A stretch of 13,230 nt of DNA from an uncultured Campylobacter sp. (GCF_938017615.1 NZ_CALIJA010000161.1:1-13230), one strand, 5' to 3'; shown: positions 1 through 7,485, counted from the stretch's first letter. Numbers and translations are program-made. Notes: generated from the sequence alone by a model not told the origin.

Positions 1-256
1 TTCGTTTTGTAAATTTTTGTAGAAAATTGATGGTTTCATTAGTTCTATTCATACACTTGACATATCTCGACTCAAATACGTCTATTAAATATTCTTCCTC
101 GCTAGAAAAATTTGAATTTTTTAATTTGTCAAGAGTTCTACTAATTTTCCAAATACATGACTTATTATTATAGACATTAGCTAGCGCCTCATGTATATTT
201 TCTATTTCAGTCTCTACTTGCTCTAAATCCTTATAGGTAAAATTCCTCTCAAACAT
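1..256 (-). CDS. Hypothetical protein, 3' end cut by the window edge
   Basis: An open frame reads leftwards from an ATG at 256-254 through 85 codons to the window edge without a stop. An AAGGA ribosome binding site lies about nine bases upstream (minus strand). The visible product begins MFERNFTYKDLEQVETEIEN and is charged and rich in Glu, Asn and Lys, probably mostly helical, with no signal peptide or membrane segment. I recognise no family. It lies 56 bases downstream of ilvD on the same strand; the gap is AT-rich and shows no clear terminator, so read-through from ilvD is possible. Its base composition is far more AT-rich than every other gene here and it uses codons such as ATA, TTA and AGA freely, which suggests acquired DNA. 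The frame and ribosome binding site are seen directly; foreign origin is inference. Confidence 0.6.
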   Translation of the reverse strand, partial: MFERNFTYKDLEQVETEIENIHEALANVYNNKSCIWKISRTLDKLKNSNFSSEEEYLIDVFESRYVKCMNRTNETINFLQKFTKR

Positions 257-312
257 AAAAATCATTCCTTATTTAAATTTTTAAAACTACAATACCTACC
301 GATTTTAAATTT

Positions 313-1986
313 CTACGCCTCCAAAATCGCTCCGTTGCTAGCATTGGTCACCAGCTTGCGATACATTCGCAGCCAGCGATACGGCAGCGGTTTTTCAATC
401 GGCTTAAATTTAGCCCTGCGCTCAGCGATCTCCTCCTCGCTTAGACGCACGTTTATCGCGTACGTATCCACGTCGATATCGATGACGTCGCCGTCTTGTA
501 GCAATCCGATCATGCCGCCCTCAGCAGCTTCGGGACTCACGTGTCCGACGCTTAACCCCCTCGTCGCTCCGCTAAATCTACCGTCCGTGATCAGCGCCAC
601 GTCCGCGCCCAATCCTCGCCCCATGATTAGGCTCGTAGGGCTTAGCATCTCCTGCATACCCGGGCCTCCGCGCGGCCCTTCGTAGCGGATGACGACCACA
701 TCGCCTTTGTTTACCTTGCCGCTTGAGATGCCCTCTATCGCCTCGTCTTGGCTGTTAAAGCAGACCGCCTTGCCGCTAAATTTGCGCTCGCCGATGATGC
801 CCGCGGTCTTGATGACGCAGCCCTGCTCGGCTAAATTTCCAAACAAAACTGCCAGTCCGCCGACCTGCGAGTAGGCGTTTTCTACCTTGCGGATGACCGA
901 TTCGTCTTTTATGGCGCTGGCTCCGACGCGCTCGCCTAGGCTTTCGCCGCTTACCGTTAGCGCGTCTAAGCCTAGCAGTCCGTTATCGCGGCGCGAAATT
1001 TCATTTATCACGGCGCTTAGGCCGCCCGCGCGGTCGATATCCTCCATATGCACGTTTGGCAGGCTCGGACTGATTTTGGCGATATGGGCTATCTTTCGGC
1101 TGATCTCATTGAGCCCCGCGATCTGTAAATTTACCCCCGCTTCGCGCGCGATAGCCAGGATGTGCAGCACGGTGTTGCTGCTGCCGCCCATCGCCATATC
1201 GACTACGAGGGCGTTTTGGATCGATTTTTCGTTCACGATGTTGCGGATTTTGTATTTTTCATCGAGCGCGATCTCGCAGATGCGACGTCCAGCCTGCCTG
1301 ATAAGCTCCTCACGCTCAGGCGTGAGCGCAGGCACGGTACCGTTGCCTTTTAGCGCGATACCCATCGCTTCGCACAACGTATTCATCGAGTTTGCCGTAA
1401 ACATCCCCGAGCAGCTGCCGCCGCTTGGACAGGCGGCGCACTCGATCTCTTTTAGCTCCTCGGCGCTGATCTCTTTGGTTTCAAATTTCCCCACCGCCTC
1501 AAACGCCGTAGACAGGTCGATCGGATCGCCTTTTTTGGTGTAGCCCTTTTTCATCGGACCGCCGCTAACGAAAACCGTCGGTACGTTCACGCGAAGCGCG
1601 CCCATCACCATGCCTGGCACGATTTTATCGCAGTTTGGCATGCAGACCAGAGCGTCTAGCTGATGAGCGTTCATTACCGTTTCGATCGAGTTTGCGATGA
1701 GCTCGCGGCTAGGCAGGCTGTAAAGCATCCCGCTATGCCCCATCGCGATGCCGTCGTCCACGCCGATGCAGTTAAACTCAAAGGGTACGCAGCCGTTTTT
1801 GCGGATCTCGTCTTTTAAAATTTCGGAGTATTTGTTGAGGAAAAAGTGCCCCGGGATGATCTCGATGAAGCTGTTTGCCACGCCGATAAATGGCTTTTCA
1901 AAGTCCTCGTCCTTTAGTCCGGTCGCTCTTAGCAAGCTTCTGTGCGGCGCACGCGTATAGCCTTTTTTGATGATGTCGCTTCTCAT
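313..1986 (-). CDS. ilvD: Dihydroxy-acid dehydratase IlvD
   Basis: This enzyme dehydrates 2,3-dihydroxy-isovalerate and 2,3-dihydroxy-3-methylvalerate to the 2-keto acids that precede valine, leucine and isoleucine. It is a cytoplasmic Fe-S enzyme of the IlvD/Edd family. Visible family marks are NCDKIVPG (cluster Cys about residue 119 and the modified Lys at about 121), VDDGIAMGH with metal-binding Asp near 78, PSGGSCSGMFTANSMN (cluster Cys about 192) and the C-terminal signature ITDGRFSGATRG. The product of 557 residues has the usual length. The open frame extends ten codons further up to an ATG at 2016. I prefer the ATG at 1986 because AAGGA lies six bases before it (1997-1993), Campylobacter IlvD proteins begin MRSD as here, and the likely -10 element covers the upstream ATG. 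No other branched-chain synthesis gene is adjacent. Identification is secure. Confidence 0.97.
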   Translation of the reverse strand: MRSDIIKKGYTRAPHRSLLRATGLKDEDFEKPFIGVANSFIEIIPGHFFLNKYSEILKDEIRKNGCVPFEFNCIGVDDGIAMGHSGMLYSLPSRELIANSIETVMNAHQLDALVCMPNCDKIVPGMVMGALRVNVPTVFVSGGPMKKGYTKKGDPIDLSTAFEAVGKFETKEISAEELKEIECAACPSGGSCSGMFTANSMNTLCEAMGIALKGNGTVPALTPEREELIRQAGRRICEIALDEKYKIRNIVNEKSIQNALVVDMAMGGSSNTVLHILAIAREAGVNLQIAGLNEISRKIAHIAKISPSLPNVHMEDIDRAGGLSAVINEISRRDNGLLGLDALTVSGESLGERVGASAIKDESVIRKVENAYSQVGGLAVLFGNLAEQGCVIKTAGIIGERKFSGKAVCFNSQDEAIEGISSGKVNKGDVVVIRYEGPRGGPGMQEMLSPTSLIMGRGLGADVALITDGRFSGATRGLSVGHVSPEAAEGGMIGLLQDGDVIDIDVDTYAINVRLSEEEIAERRAKFKPIEKPLPYRWLRMYRKLVTNASNGAILEA

Positions 1987-2014
1987 TTTTTGTCCTTGGA
2001 TTGAAATTTTCTCC

Positions 2015-2027
2015 ATTTTAGCATAAA
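2015..2027 (-). promoter_or_regulatory. Probable ilvD promoter (-10)
   Basis: Read on the minus strand this is TTTATGCTAAAAT, a good match to the extended -10 element of Campylobacter sigma-70 promoters. Transcription would begin near 2008 and give a short leader ending at the AAGGA and ATG at 1986. A second TAAAAT at 2058-2053 is an alternative. No -35 element is evident, as is usual in this group. Confidence 0.5.
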
Positions 2028-2084
2028 ATTTTACCGCTGCAGGGCGTTTTAAATTTTAGCGCATTAAAATTTAAAGTGGGACTA

Positions 2085-2098
2085 TTGAGCTTAATCAA
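2085..2098 (+). promoter_or_regulatory. Crp/Fnr-superfamily type operator
   Basis: TTGAGCTTAATCAA has TTGA and TCAA half-sites separated by six bases and differs at one position from the FNR/NnrR-type consensus TTGAT-N4-ATCAA. Its centre at 2091.5 lies near -41.5 for a start at about 2133, the place where class II activators touch RNA polymerase. The same geometry recurs before the cupin gene. The site also lies between the divergent ilvD and transporter promoters. Which regulator binds is unknown; an NO- or oxygen-responsive protein is inferred from the NnrS gene in the operon. Confidence 0.6.
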
Positions 2099-2113
2099 AC
2101 CGAATCACTCCCG

Positions 2114-2126
2114 TTTTTGATATAAT
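2114..2126 (+). promoter_or_regulatory. Promoter of the ABC transporter/NnrS operon
   Basis: TTTTTGATATAAT is a near-perfect Campylobacter extended -10 element. Initiation near 2132-2133 leaves a leader of about 47 bases before the ATG at 2180. No -35 hexamer is evident, which fits a promoter helped by an activator bound at 2085-2098. Confidence 0.7.
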
Positions 2127-2146
2127 TGCACATCGATTATCAAAAT

Positions 2147-2162
2147 CTTGCCGTTTGGCAGG
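2147..2162 (+). other. Small hairpin in the operon leader
   Basis: CTTGCC and GGCAGG can pair (one G-T pair) around a GTTT loop, between the promoter and the ribosome binding site AAAAAGGGG. The stem is short and may be chance; no riboswitch fold is apparent in this leader. Confidence 0.25.
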
Positions 2163-2179
2163 AATAAAAAGGGGAAAAG

Positions 2180-3139
2180 ATGCAAAGAAGAAATTTCTTA
2201 AAACTAACGTCCGCGTTGGCGGCTAGCGGGCTTGCTAGCCCTCTTTTTGCAAAGGAGACTTTTACTATTTACGGCGCGCCCGCGATGCCTAGCCTCATCA
2301 TCGGCGTTGCGTGCATGCAGGGTCAGATCGGTAAAAAATACGACGCCAAGCTCGAGCTTTGGCGCGATCCCGATCAGCTGCGCGCAGGCGTGGCAAACGG
2401 CGAGTACAAGGTCATGATGAGCCCTAGCAACGTGGGGGTGAACCTCGCAAATCAGGGGCGCAAGATCGGCATGGTAAATATCCTCACCGAGGGGCTAAAT
2501 TTCGCGATGAGCAAGGGCGAGAAGATAACGGAATTTGCGCAGTTGAAGGGCAAAAAGATCGTCATGCCTTTTAAAAACGATATGCTAGACATCATCGTGC
2601 GAGCCATAGCGAAAAAGCAGGGTATTAGCGGGCTAAATATCGACTACACCGCCACTCCCGCAGAGAGCGCGCAGATGTTTTTGGCTAAGGATTACGACGT
2701 CGCGATCACGGTCGAGCCGCTAGCAAGCGCTATGATCCTAAGGGGCAAAAAATCGGGCATCGCCGTGCAGCGTGGGGCAAATTTAAGCGATATGTGGGCG
2801 CAGGCGTTTTCGACTAAGCCCATAATCCCGCAAGCAGGCATCATCGCAGATACAGATTTTTACGCCGCGAAAAAGGCGGATTTTGAAATTTTAAATGCCG
2901 ATTTAGCGGACGCGCTTGCGTGGATCAAAGCGAACAAACAAAGCGCTGCAGCAATCGGGACGAATTTCTTTCCCGCGCCGCCGCCTGCGATATTTATGAG
3001 CATCGATACGTCGAATTTATGCGTCAAAAAGCCTAGCGAGATCAAGGGCGAGCTTTTGAAATTTTATGAAATTTTGATGGAATTTAACCCTAAGCTCCTC
3101 GGCGGCGCGATGCCTAAGGACGAGTTTTTTCTATGCTAA
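2180..3139 (+). CDS. ABC transporter substrate-binding protein, NitT/TauT type, Tat-exported
   Basis: The 319-residue product is the probable periplasmic binding protein of the importer encoded by the next two genes. Its N-terminus carries a twin-arginine motif (QRRNFLKL, Arg 3-4) followed by a short hydrophobic stretch and a likely cleavage after LFA near residue 24, so export folded through the Tat system is predicted. The body resembles the NMT1/SsuA/TauA-like family: early contact region GAPAMPSLIIGVA, then DQLRAGVANGEY, MSPSNVGVNLANQG and AQLKGKKIVMP. There is no lipobox. The start has a good ribosome binding site (AAGGGG). Ligands in this family include nitrate, sulfonates, taurine and thiamine precursors; the sequence does not decide between them. 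It is first in a four-gene operon and overlaps the permease by seven bases. Family is well supported, substrate is not. Confidence 0.9.
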   Translation: MQRRNFLKLTSALAASGLASPLFAKETFTIYGAPAMPSLIIGVACMQGQIGKKYDAKLELWRDPDQLRAGVANGEYKVMMSPSNVGVNLANQGRKIGMVNILTEGLNFAMSKGEKITEFAQLKGKKIVMPFKNDMLDIIVRAIAKKQGISGLNIDYTATPAESAQMFLAKDYDVAITVEPLASAMILRGKKSGIAVQRGANLSDMWAQAFSTKPIIPQAGIIADTDFYAAKKADFEILNADLADALAWIKANKQSAAAIGTNFFPAPPPAIFMSIDTSNLCVKKPSEIKGELLKFYEILMEFNPKLLGGAMPKDEFFLC

Positions 3140-3930
3140 AAATCGATAAAATTCGCAAAGCTCAAAACCCCGCGTTTTACGTCATAGACTATCTGTGGGG
3201 CGGCTTTGCGAGCCTAGGGGCGGTGTGCTTTTTCATAGCCATTTGGCAGGTAGCGAGCGAGGCTTACGGGCCGCTCATTCTGCCAGAACCCGCGGCTGTT
3301 TTTTCTAAGGCGTGCGAAATTTTAAAAAATTTCGCCGCAAACGATCTAGCCCTGTCGCTTAGGCGCGCGCTTGTGGGCACCTTCCTCGCGCTTTTTGCGG
3401 GGATTTGCAGCGGGCTTGCGGCGGGGTATTTCAAAAGCCTGCGAGCCTTTTTAAACCCGCTAATTACCGTGCTTCTCTCGACGCCGCCCATCGTTTGGAT
3501 CGTGCTTGCGATATTTTGGTTTCATTTCGGCGATAAAAGCGTGCTTTTTACCGTCGTTATCGTCGTCGCGCCGATGACTTTTGCGTCCGCGGCGCAGGCG
3601 ATGGCTAGCGTGAGCACCGAATACACCGAGCTTTTTGACAGCTACAAAAGCTCAATTTTAAAAAAACTGCGCTACCTCTACGCGCCGCACCTAATCGAGC
3701 GGCTGCTTCCCGCGATCTATGTCGCGGTCAGCAACGGCGCGAAGGTGCTTGTGATGGCGGAGCTTTTGGGCGCGAACGACGGCATCGGCGCAAAGATCGC
3801 CGAAGCGCGCGTCAATATCGATACGGTCGAGGTCATGGCGTATGTGTGCCTGGTCATAGCCTTTACGGCGCTTTTCGATTATCTCGTGACCAAACCGCTT
3901 CAAATTTTACTGATGCCGTGGAGCAGATGA
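3133..3930 (+). CDS. ABC transporter permease, NitT/TauT type
   Basis: This inner-membrane permease of 265 residues would form the channel of the importer. It has about six predicted membrane helices (roughly residues 24-44, 82-100, 108-130, 135-155, 193-213 and 233-252). The cytoplasmic coupling loop near residues 166-194 (ELFDSYKSSILKKLRYLYAP) is the EAA-type loop of TauC/SsuC-like permeases and docks on the ATPase. The start overlaps the end of the binding-protein gene (ATGCTAA) and the stop overlaps the ATPase start (ATGA), so the three are probably translated in a coupled way. Length and topology are normal for the family and nothing is missing. Confidence 0.92.
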   Translation: MLKIDKIRKAQNPAFYVIDYLWGGFASLGAVCFFIAIWQVASEAYGPLILPEPAAVFSKACEILKNFAANDLALSLRRALVGTFLALFAGICSGLAAGYFKSLRAFLNPLITVLLSTPPIVWIVLAIFWFHFGDKSVLFTVVIVVAPMTFASAAQAMASVSTEYTELFDSYKSSILKKLRYLYAPHLIERLLPAIYVAVSNGAKVLVMAELLGANDGIGAKIAEARVNIDTVEVMAYVCLVIAFTALFDYLVTKPLQILLMPWSR

Positions 3931-4619
3931 TGCTAAAAATTTCAAATCTGCGCTACGAAATTCTGCGCGACGTTATAATTTCCGATTTTTCTTTGCAGCT
4001 GCGCGCAGGCGAAGTAAAGACGCTTTTTGGCCCCAGCGGCTGCGGCAAGACCTCACTTTTGCGGCTGGTCTGCGGGCTGGAGGATAAAAAAAGCGGGCAG
4101 ATCGAAAACGGCTTTAAGAAAATCAGCTTTTTGTTTCAAGAAAACCGCCTGCTACCAAACCTCACGGCGCTTAAAAATATCGAAATTTTTAGCCCCGCCG
4201 GCGTGAGCGAAATTTACGCCCTCGCCGCAAAGATCGGGCTTAGCCCGAGCGATCTGAATAAATTCCCGCGCGAGCTAAGCGGCGGTATGCAAAAGCGCAC
4301 GGCGTTTTTGCGAACTATCCTTAGCGGCTGCGATCTGGCGCTGCTTGATGAGCCGTTTGTAGGTCTGGATCGCGATCTGCGCGGCGTGCTGATCGAAATT
4401 TTAGTCTCAAAGATCGAGTGCGAGGGGCTTGCCTGCCTTTTGGTGACCCACGACCGCTTTGAAGCCGCACGCCTAAGCCACGAGATCATCGAGCTCGAGC
4501 CCAAAGAGATGGGGCTTAGGCGCGTCGTGAGGCTAGATGAGCCGCTAAGCGCGCGCGACGAGCGGTACGAAGAGCGCGTGGTAAGCGAGCAATTCGGGGG
4601 AGTGAGCTATTATGAGTAG
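3927..4619 (+). CDS. ABC transporter ATP-binding protein, NitT/TauT type
   Basis: This is the energising subunit of the importer, on the cytoplasmic face. Motifs in order from the start at 3927: Walker A GPSGCGKTS (residues 35-43), Q-loop FLFQEN (Gln 71), signature LSGGMQKR (117-124), Walker B LALLDEP (138-143) and H-loop VTHDRFEA (His 175). All catalytic residues are present. The product is about 230 residues, slightly short for the TauB/SsuB group, with a compact C-terminus. The frame is open from 3846, but the ATG at 3927 fits best because it follows GTGGAGCAG and overlaps the permease stop; the adjacent ATG at 3930 is equally possible. Its end overlaps the start of the NnrS fusion gene by eight bases. 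Confidence 0.93.
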   Translation: MMLKISNLRYEILRDVIISDFSLQLRAGEVKTLFGPSGCGKTSLLRLVCGLEDKKSGQIENGFKKISFLFQENRLLPNLTALKNIEIFSPAGVSEIYALAAKIGLSPSDLNKFPRELSGGMQKRTAFLRTILSGCDLALLDEPFVGLDRDLRGVLIEILVSKIECEGLACLLVTHDRFEAARLSHEIIELEPKEMGLRRVVRLDEPLSARDERYEERVVSEQFGGVSYYE

Positions 4620-7485
4620 AAATTTTATCTTTAATGCGCGCAAACAGGGAGGCTCCGCACAAAATTTAAACTTACGTTGCGGCCCAGGCGCAAGCAAGCG
4701 AAGCTTTGGCGCGCGTCGCGATCCGGGCGCGTACGAACACGGACTATTGCGGAGCACCGAATACTGCGATTTAGGAGCACGCAGGCATGGGTTTTTACAA
4801 AGTACTAAATGTCGCGATGTCGGAGCGGGCGGGCACAGGCTCTTGCGTGATACTAAATGTTATGATTTCGCTGCTTGCATAGACAGGCTCTTTCGGGACA
4901 TCGGATACTGCGATCTTAGCGCAAGCGGATATAGCCTTTCGCAGGACATCGGGCGCCGTGGTTTTATCGCACCGAAATACGAACTGCGCAGCCACGTGAA
5001 CTGCGATTATATCGTGAGCGTGCTCTTGAACGGCGCAGTGCGCTACGGTTTTGCAGCGCGAAATTCGGCGCTATTACGCGGCGATACATACTGCGGCTCT
5101 AGCGCGAGTACTTACTTACGGTGTAGTTCTAGCGTGGGCGCTTGCTTACGGTGCCTTGACTCGAACCGATATGCCCGCTCACGCCGCGACTCGGGTGCGA
5201 GTGTCAGCTTGCGATGCAGCTCTAACGCGAACGATCGTTTGCAATCTAGTATGAGCGTCCGCTCACAGCGCAATTTCAATGCAGGCATTTGCTTGCGTCG
5301 CGTTGGCACGAAGCGGGGCCTCCATTTATACTGCAAATTTGGCGCGAACCAAGACGCCTTTTCGCGTTGCGGTTTTGATGCATGCGGATTGAGCGCGCAG
5401 TTCAGCGCTCAAAAAGCCGTTTTTAGCGCCTACCGCTCGCCGTTTTGCGATGCAAGTGGGCTAGGCGGCGAGCAAAATCCCACTCTAGGCACGTTTTGTG
5501 CGGTGCGGAATTTTTTAAATTTACATGACGCGCGCGATTTTAAGAATTTTGGCTCCGTAAATTTGAAGAAATTTAACCTTGCCGAGCTGCAATTTGCAAA
5601 TTTAAAAAAGCAAATCCGCGCCGACGAAAGTGTCGACAAGAGCGCTAAATCGCGCAATTGGACGAGTTTTGGGCGCGAAACCCGTGTGCTGCGCAGACTA
5701 GGCTTTGAAAGTAAAATTCTCGCGCCGCGTAGATTTTACTTTGAGAGTGCGGTTGGTGCGCCGTGCGGACCCGGCCTCGGATACAGAAATTGCAAATTTG
5801 CGCAAAATTCTAAAGTTTGTGCCTCGGATTTTACACAAAATTTTAAAAATTTTGACCGGGGCTTGGAAGCCGAGCCTGCGCAAAATTTCAAAATTTCCGC
5901 TTTAAATTTTATACAAAATTTTTGGAATTCCGCTCGCGGCAGGGAAGCCGGGTCTATGCAAGGCTTCGGGAATTCGGACCGAAATTTTGAGCCGAAATTC
6001 CCGCAGAGCATTAAAAATTCCGATCGAAATTTCACGCAGGATTTCTTGCAAAACGGCAGAAGCTCCGAGCTAAATTCCAAACCGAGTTTTTCGCAGAACG
6101 TTAAAAATTCCGAACGGAATTTCCCGCTAAGCTTCTTGCAAAGCGCCAAGAATTCCGATCAAGGTCAAAATTCTAAACACGCCTCCGCGCAAAGCCATGC
6201 CGAGCTAAATTCTGTTCAAAACTTCTCGCAAAGCGCTAAAAATTCTGATCGAAATTCCAAAGCTAATTCCATGCAAAATCAAGCAGAGCCCGTTTCGCCG
6301 CAGGAGCTCAAAAATCCGAAGCCGCGCCCGGCGCAGCGGCTAGGCTTTTACGCGCCTAAATTTAAAGATGAGCGCGCGAGAAATTTTTTCTCCCATCCGA
6401 TGCGCGCCTTCGTTCTTTGCGCCTGCTTTTTTGCGGCGCTGGGCGCGCTTAGCTTTTTAGCACCCGATGCGCTGGCGATCGATTATGTCGGCGCTCATAA
6501 GTTTTACTTTCTGTTTTTGGCGCCTTCGTGCATCTACGCGGCGTTTTTGCTTACCGCGCTGCCCGATTGGACGAACTTCGAGGGCTCGCTAAAGCCCGTC
6601 TCGCTCGCCTTTGCCGCCTGCCTGATCGCGGCTTTTATCGCGAGCTTTTTAAATTTACGGCTTGCGGCTGCGATTACGGCGCTGTTTTGGGCGGTATTTT
6701 TCATCTTTGCGGCATGGCTTTTGTGGCTAGATAAAAACTCGAATAATTTTAGCATCCTGGCGGTCCTTGTGGCGTTTTGCGCCTGCTCTGCGGCCTATGG
6801 CGCGAGCGGAGATGAGAAGTTTTTGCTTAGCTTCGTGCATATCAACGTCGCGGCAATCGCCGTCGTAAGCTACCGCATAAGCGTCGTCATCGGCAACGAA
6901 GCGCTAAGAGAGGGCGGGCTGAAGGACGCCGTTTTTATTCCAAATTTTATCTACAAAAATTTAGCCGCTTTCCTCGCCTTCGCTTTGGCGCTCGCAACGC
7001 CCTTTTTAAGCGAGGCGGCATGCGGATTTATCGCGCTTGGTATCGGGTTTTTGTTTTTGGCGAAGCTTCGCGAACTGCACTACGCCGAAATTCTAAGCCG
7101 CCACTATATGGCGTTTTACTACGCGCTGCAGGCTGCGTGCGCGGCGGGCTATGCGTGGCTGGGCGCGACACTGATCCGCGGAGGATACGCTGCCGCGCCG
7201 CTGCACGTCATCGCGATCTGCTATATGTATGGAGCGATACTTTTTGTGGGAATAATCGCCGGACAGCGCCACAGCGGAATTTCGCCGCTAAACTTCCCGC
7301 GCCTAAGCCGCACGGCGCTCGTTTTGGCTCTACTCGCGGGGGGCTTAAGAGCCATTTTTGCGGGCGAGAGCTTTGTTTTATACGTGATGATCCCCTCGGC
7401 GCTTTTCATCGCCGCGGTCGCGCTGTATCTGATAAATTTCATCCCGATCTTTCTGAAAAATCCTTTCAGCGCGGATCCGGATTGA
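4612..7485 (+). CDS. NnrS-like 12-helix membrane protein with a long repeat-rich N-terminal extension
   Basis: The 957-residue product has two unlike parts. Residues from about 592 (FFSHPMRAF) to the end form about 12 membrane helices and match the NnrS family, haem- and copper-containing membrane proteins linked to nitric oxide metabolism in denitrifiers. Family-like marks are AHKF (His 629) followed by FLLTALPDWT, YRISVVIGN, and GQRHSGISPL (His 887), which corresponds to the GHTGRPL region. The family usually has about 380-400 residues, so this part alone is a whole NnrS. Residues 1-590 have no recognised domain: they are rich in Arg, Cys, Ser, then Asn, Phe and Gln, with 16-, 26- and 15-residue repeats. 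The start overlaps the ATPase gene by eight bases and follows GGGGGAG, fitting a coupled operon gene. No well-placed internal start with a ribosome binding site was seen before residue 597. NnrS assignment is good by eye; whether the extension is translated is inferred from ~590 codons without a stop. Confidence 0.8.
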   Translation: MSRNFIFNARKQGGSAQNLNLRCGPGASKRSFGARRDPGAYEHGLLRSTEYCDLGARRHGFLQSTKCRDVGAGGHRLLRDTKCYDFAACIDRLFRDIGYCDLSASGYSLSQDIGRRGFIAPKYELRSHVNCDYIVSVLLNGAVRYGFAARNSALLRGDTYCGSSASTYLRCSSSVGACLRCLDSNRYARSRRDSGASVSLRCSSNANDRLQSSMSVRSQRNFNAGICLRRVGTKRGLHLYCKFGANQDAFSRCGFDACGLSAQFSAQKAVFSAYRSPFCDASGLGGEQNPTLGTFCAVRNFLNLHDARDFKNFGSVNLKKFNLAELQFANLKKQIRADESVDKSAKSRNWTSFGRETRVLRRLGFESKILAPRRFYFESAVGAPCGPGLGYRNCKFAQNSKVCASDFTQNFKNFDRGLEAEPAQNFKISALNFIQNFWNSARGREAGSMQGFGNSDRNFEPKFPQSIKNSDRNFTQDFLQNGRSSELNSKPSFSQNVKNSERNFPLSFLQSAKNSDQGQNSKHASAQSHAELNSVQNFSQSAKNSDRNSKANSMQNQAEPVSPQELKNPKPRPAQRLGFYAPKFKDERARNFFSHPMRAFVLCACFFAALGALSFLAPDALAIDYVGAHKFYFLFLAPSCIYAAFLLTALPDWTNFEGSLKPVSLAFAACLIAAFIASFLNLRLAAAITALFWAVFFIFAAWLLWLDKNSNNFSILAVLVAFCACSAAYGASGDEKFLLSFVHINVAAIAVVSYRISVVIGNEALREGGLKDAVFIPNFIYKNLAAFLAFALALATPFLSEAACGFIALGIGFLFLAKLRELHYAEILSRHYMAFYYALQAACAAGYAWLGATLIRGGYAAAPLHVIAICYMYGAILFVGIIAGQRHSGISPLNFPRLSRTALVLALLAGGLRAIFAGESFVLYVMIPSALFIAAVALYLINFIPIFLKNPFSADPD
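4741..5115 (+). repeat. Degenerate 48-base (16-residue) tandem repeats
   Basis: In the reading frame of the NnrS fusion, units line up as GLLRSTEYCDLGARRH, GFLQSTKCRDVGAGGH, RLLRDTKCYDFAACID and RLFRDIGYCDLSASGY (4741-4932), then a unit ending before 4978, YELRSHVNCDYIVSVL, one weak unit, and ALLRGDTYCGSSASTY (5068-5115). Cys and Asp in the middle and Leu-Leu-Arg at the front are the best kept positions. The units have diverged strongly and unit length is always a multiple of three bases. Function is unknown; possible relics continue to about 5300. Confidence 0.7.
5806..5961 (+). repeat. Two 78-base (26-residue) direct repeats
   Basis: Two adjacent units, 5806-5883 and 5884-5961, encode NSKVCASDFTQ + NFKNFDRGLEAEPAQ and NFKISALNFIQ + NFWNSARGREAGSMQ. 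Each is an 11-residue block followed by a 15-residue block, which joins the 15-residue array that follows. They keep the frame of the NnrS fusion. Confidence 0.65.
5962..6276 (+). repeat. Seven 45-base (15-residue) tandem repeats
   Basis: Exactly seven 45-base units run from 5962 to 6276. In protein they read GFGNSDRNFEPKFPQ, SIKNSDRNFTQDFLQ, NGRSSELNSKPSFSQ, NVKNSERNFPLSFLQ, SAKNSDQGQNSKHAS, AQSHAELNSVQNFSQ and SAKNSDRNSKANSMQ, with consensus xxKNSDRNFxxxFxQ. Unit length does not vary. The segment is polar and probably disordered and leads, after about 40 residues, to the first NnrS helix. Confidence 0.8.

Noticed and set aside
887..1543. A 218-codon plus-strand frame opposite ilvD
   Set aside because: It is antisense to strongly conserved IlvD sequence, has no ribosome binding site and a Ser/Ile-rich product without domain signs.
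2133..2179. A thiamine (TPP) or other riboswitch before the binding-protein gene
   Set aside because: The leader is only about 47 bases and shows just a six-pair hairpin, too little for a known riboswitch.
4741..5115. The regular ~48-base period as a CRISPR array
   Set aside because: There are no constant repeats with unique spacers; whole units are similar and in frame with a long coding sequence, and no cas gene is near.
5051..5254. A hydrophobic 67-codon plus-strand frame inside the fusion gene
   Set aside because: It has no ribosome binding site and its hydrophobic look follows from the GCG-rich repeats in another frame.
5736..6149. A 137-codon minus-strand frame with its own repeats (FRSEFL-like)
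   Set aside because: It is the antisense image of the 45- and 78-base arrays; it is shorter than the sense frame, lacks a good start signal and is not connected to a known domain.
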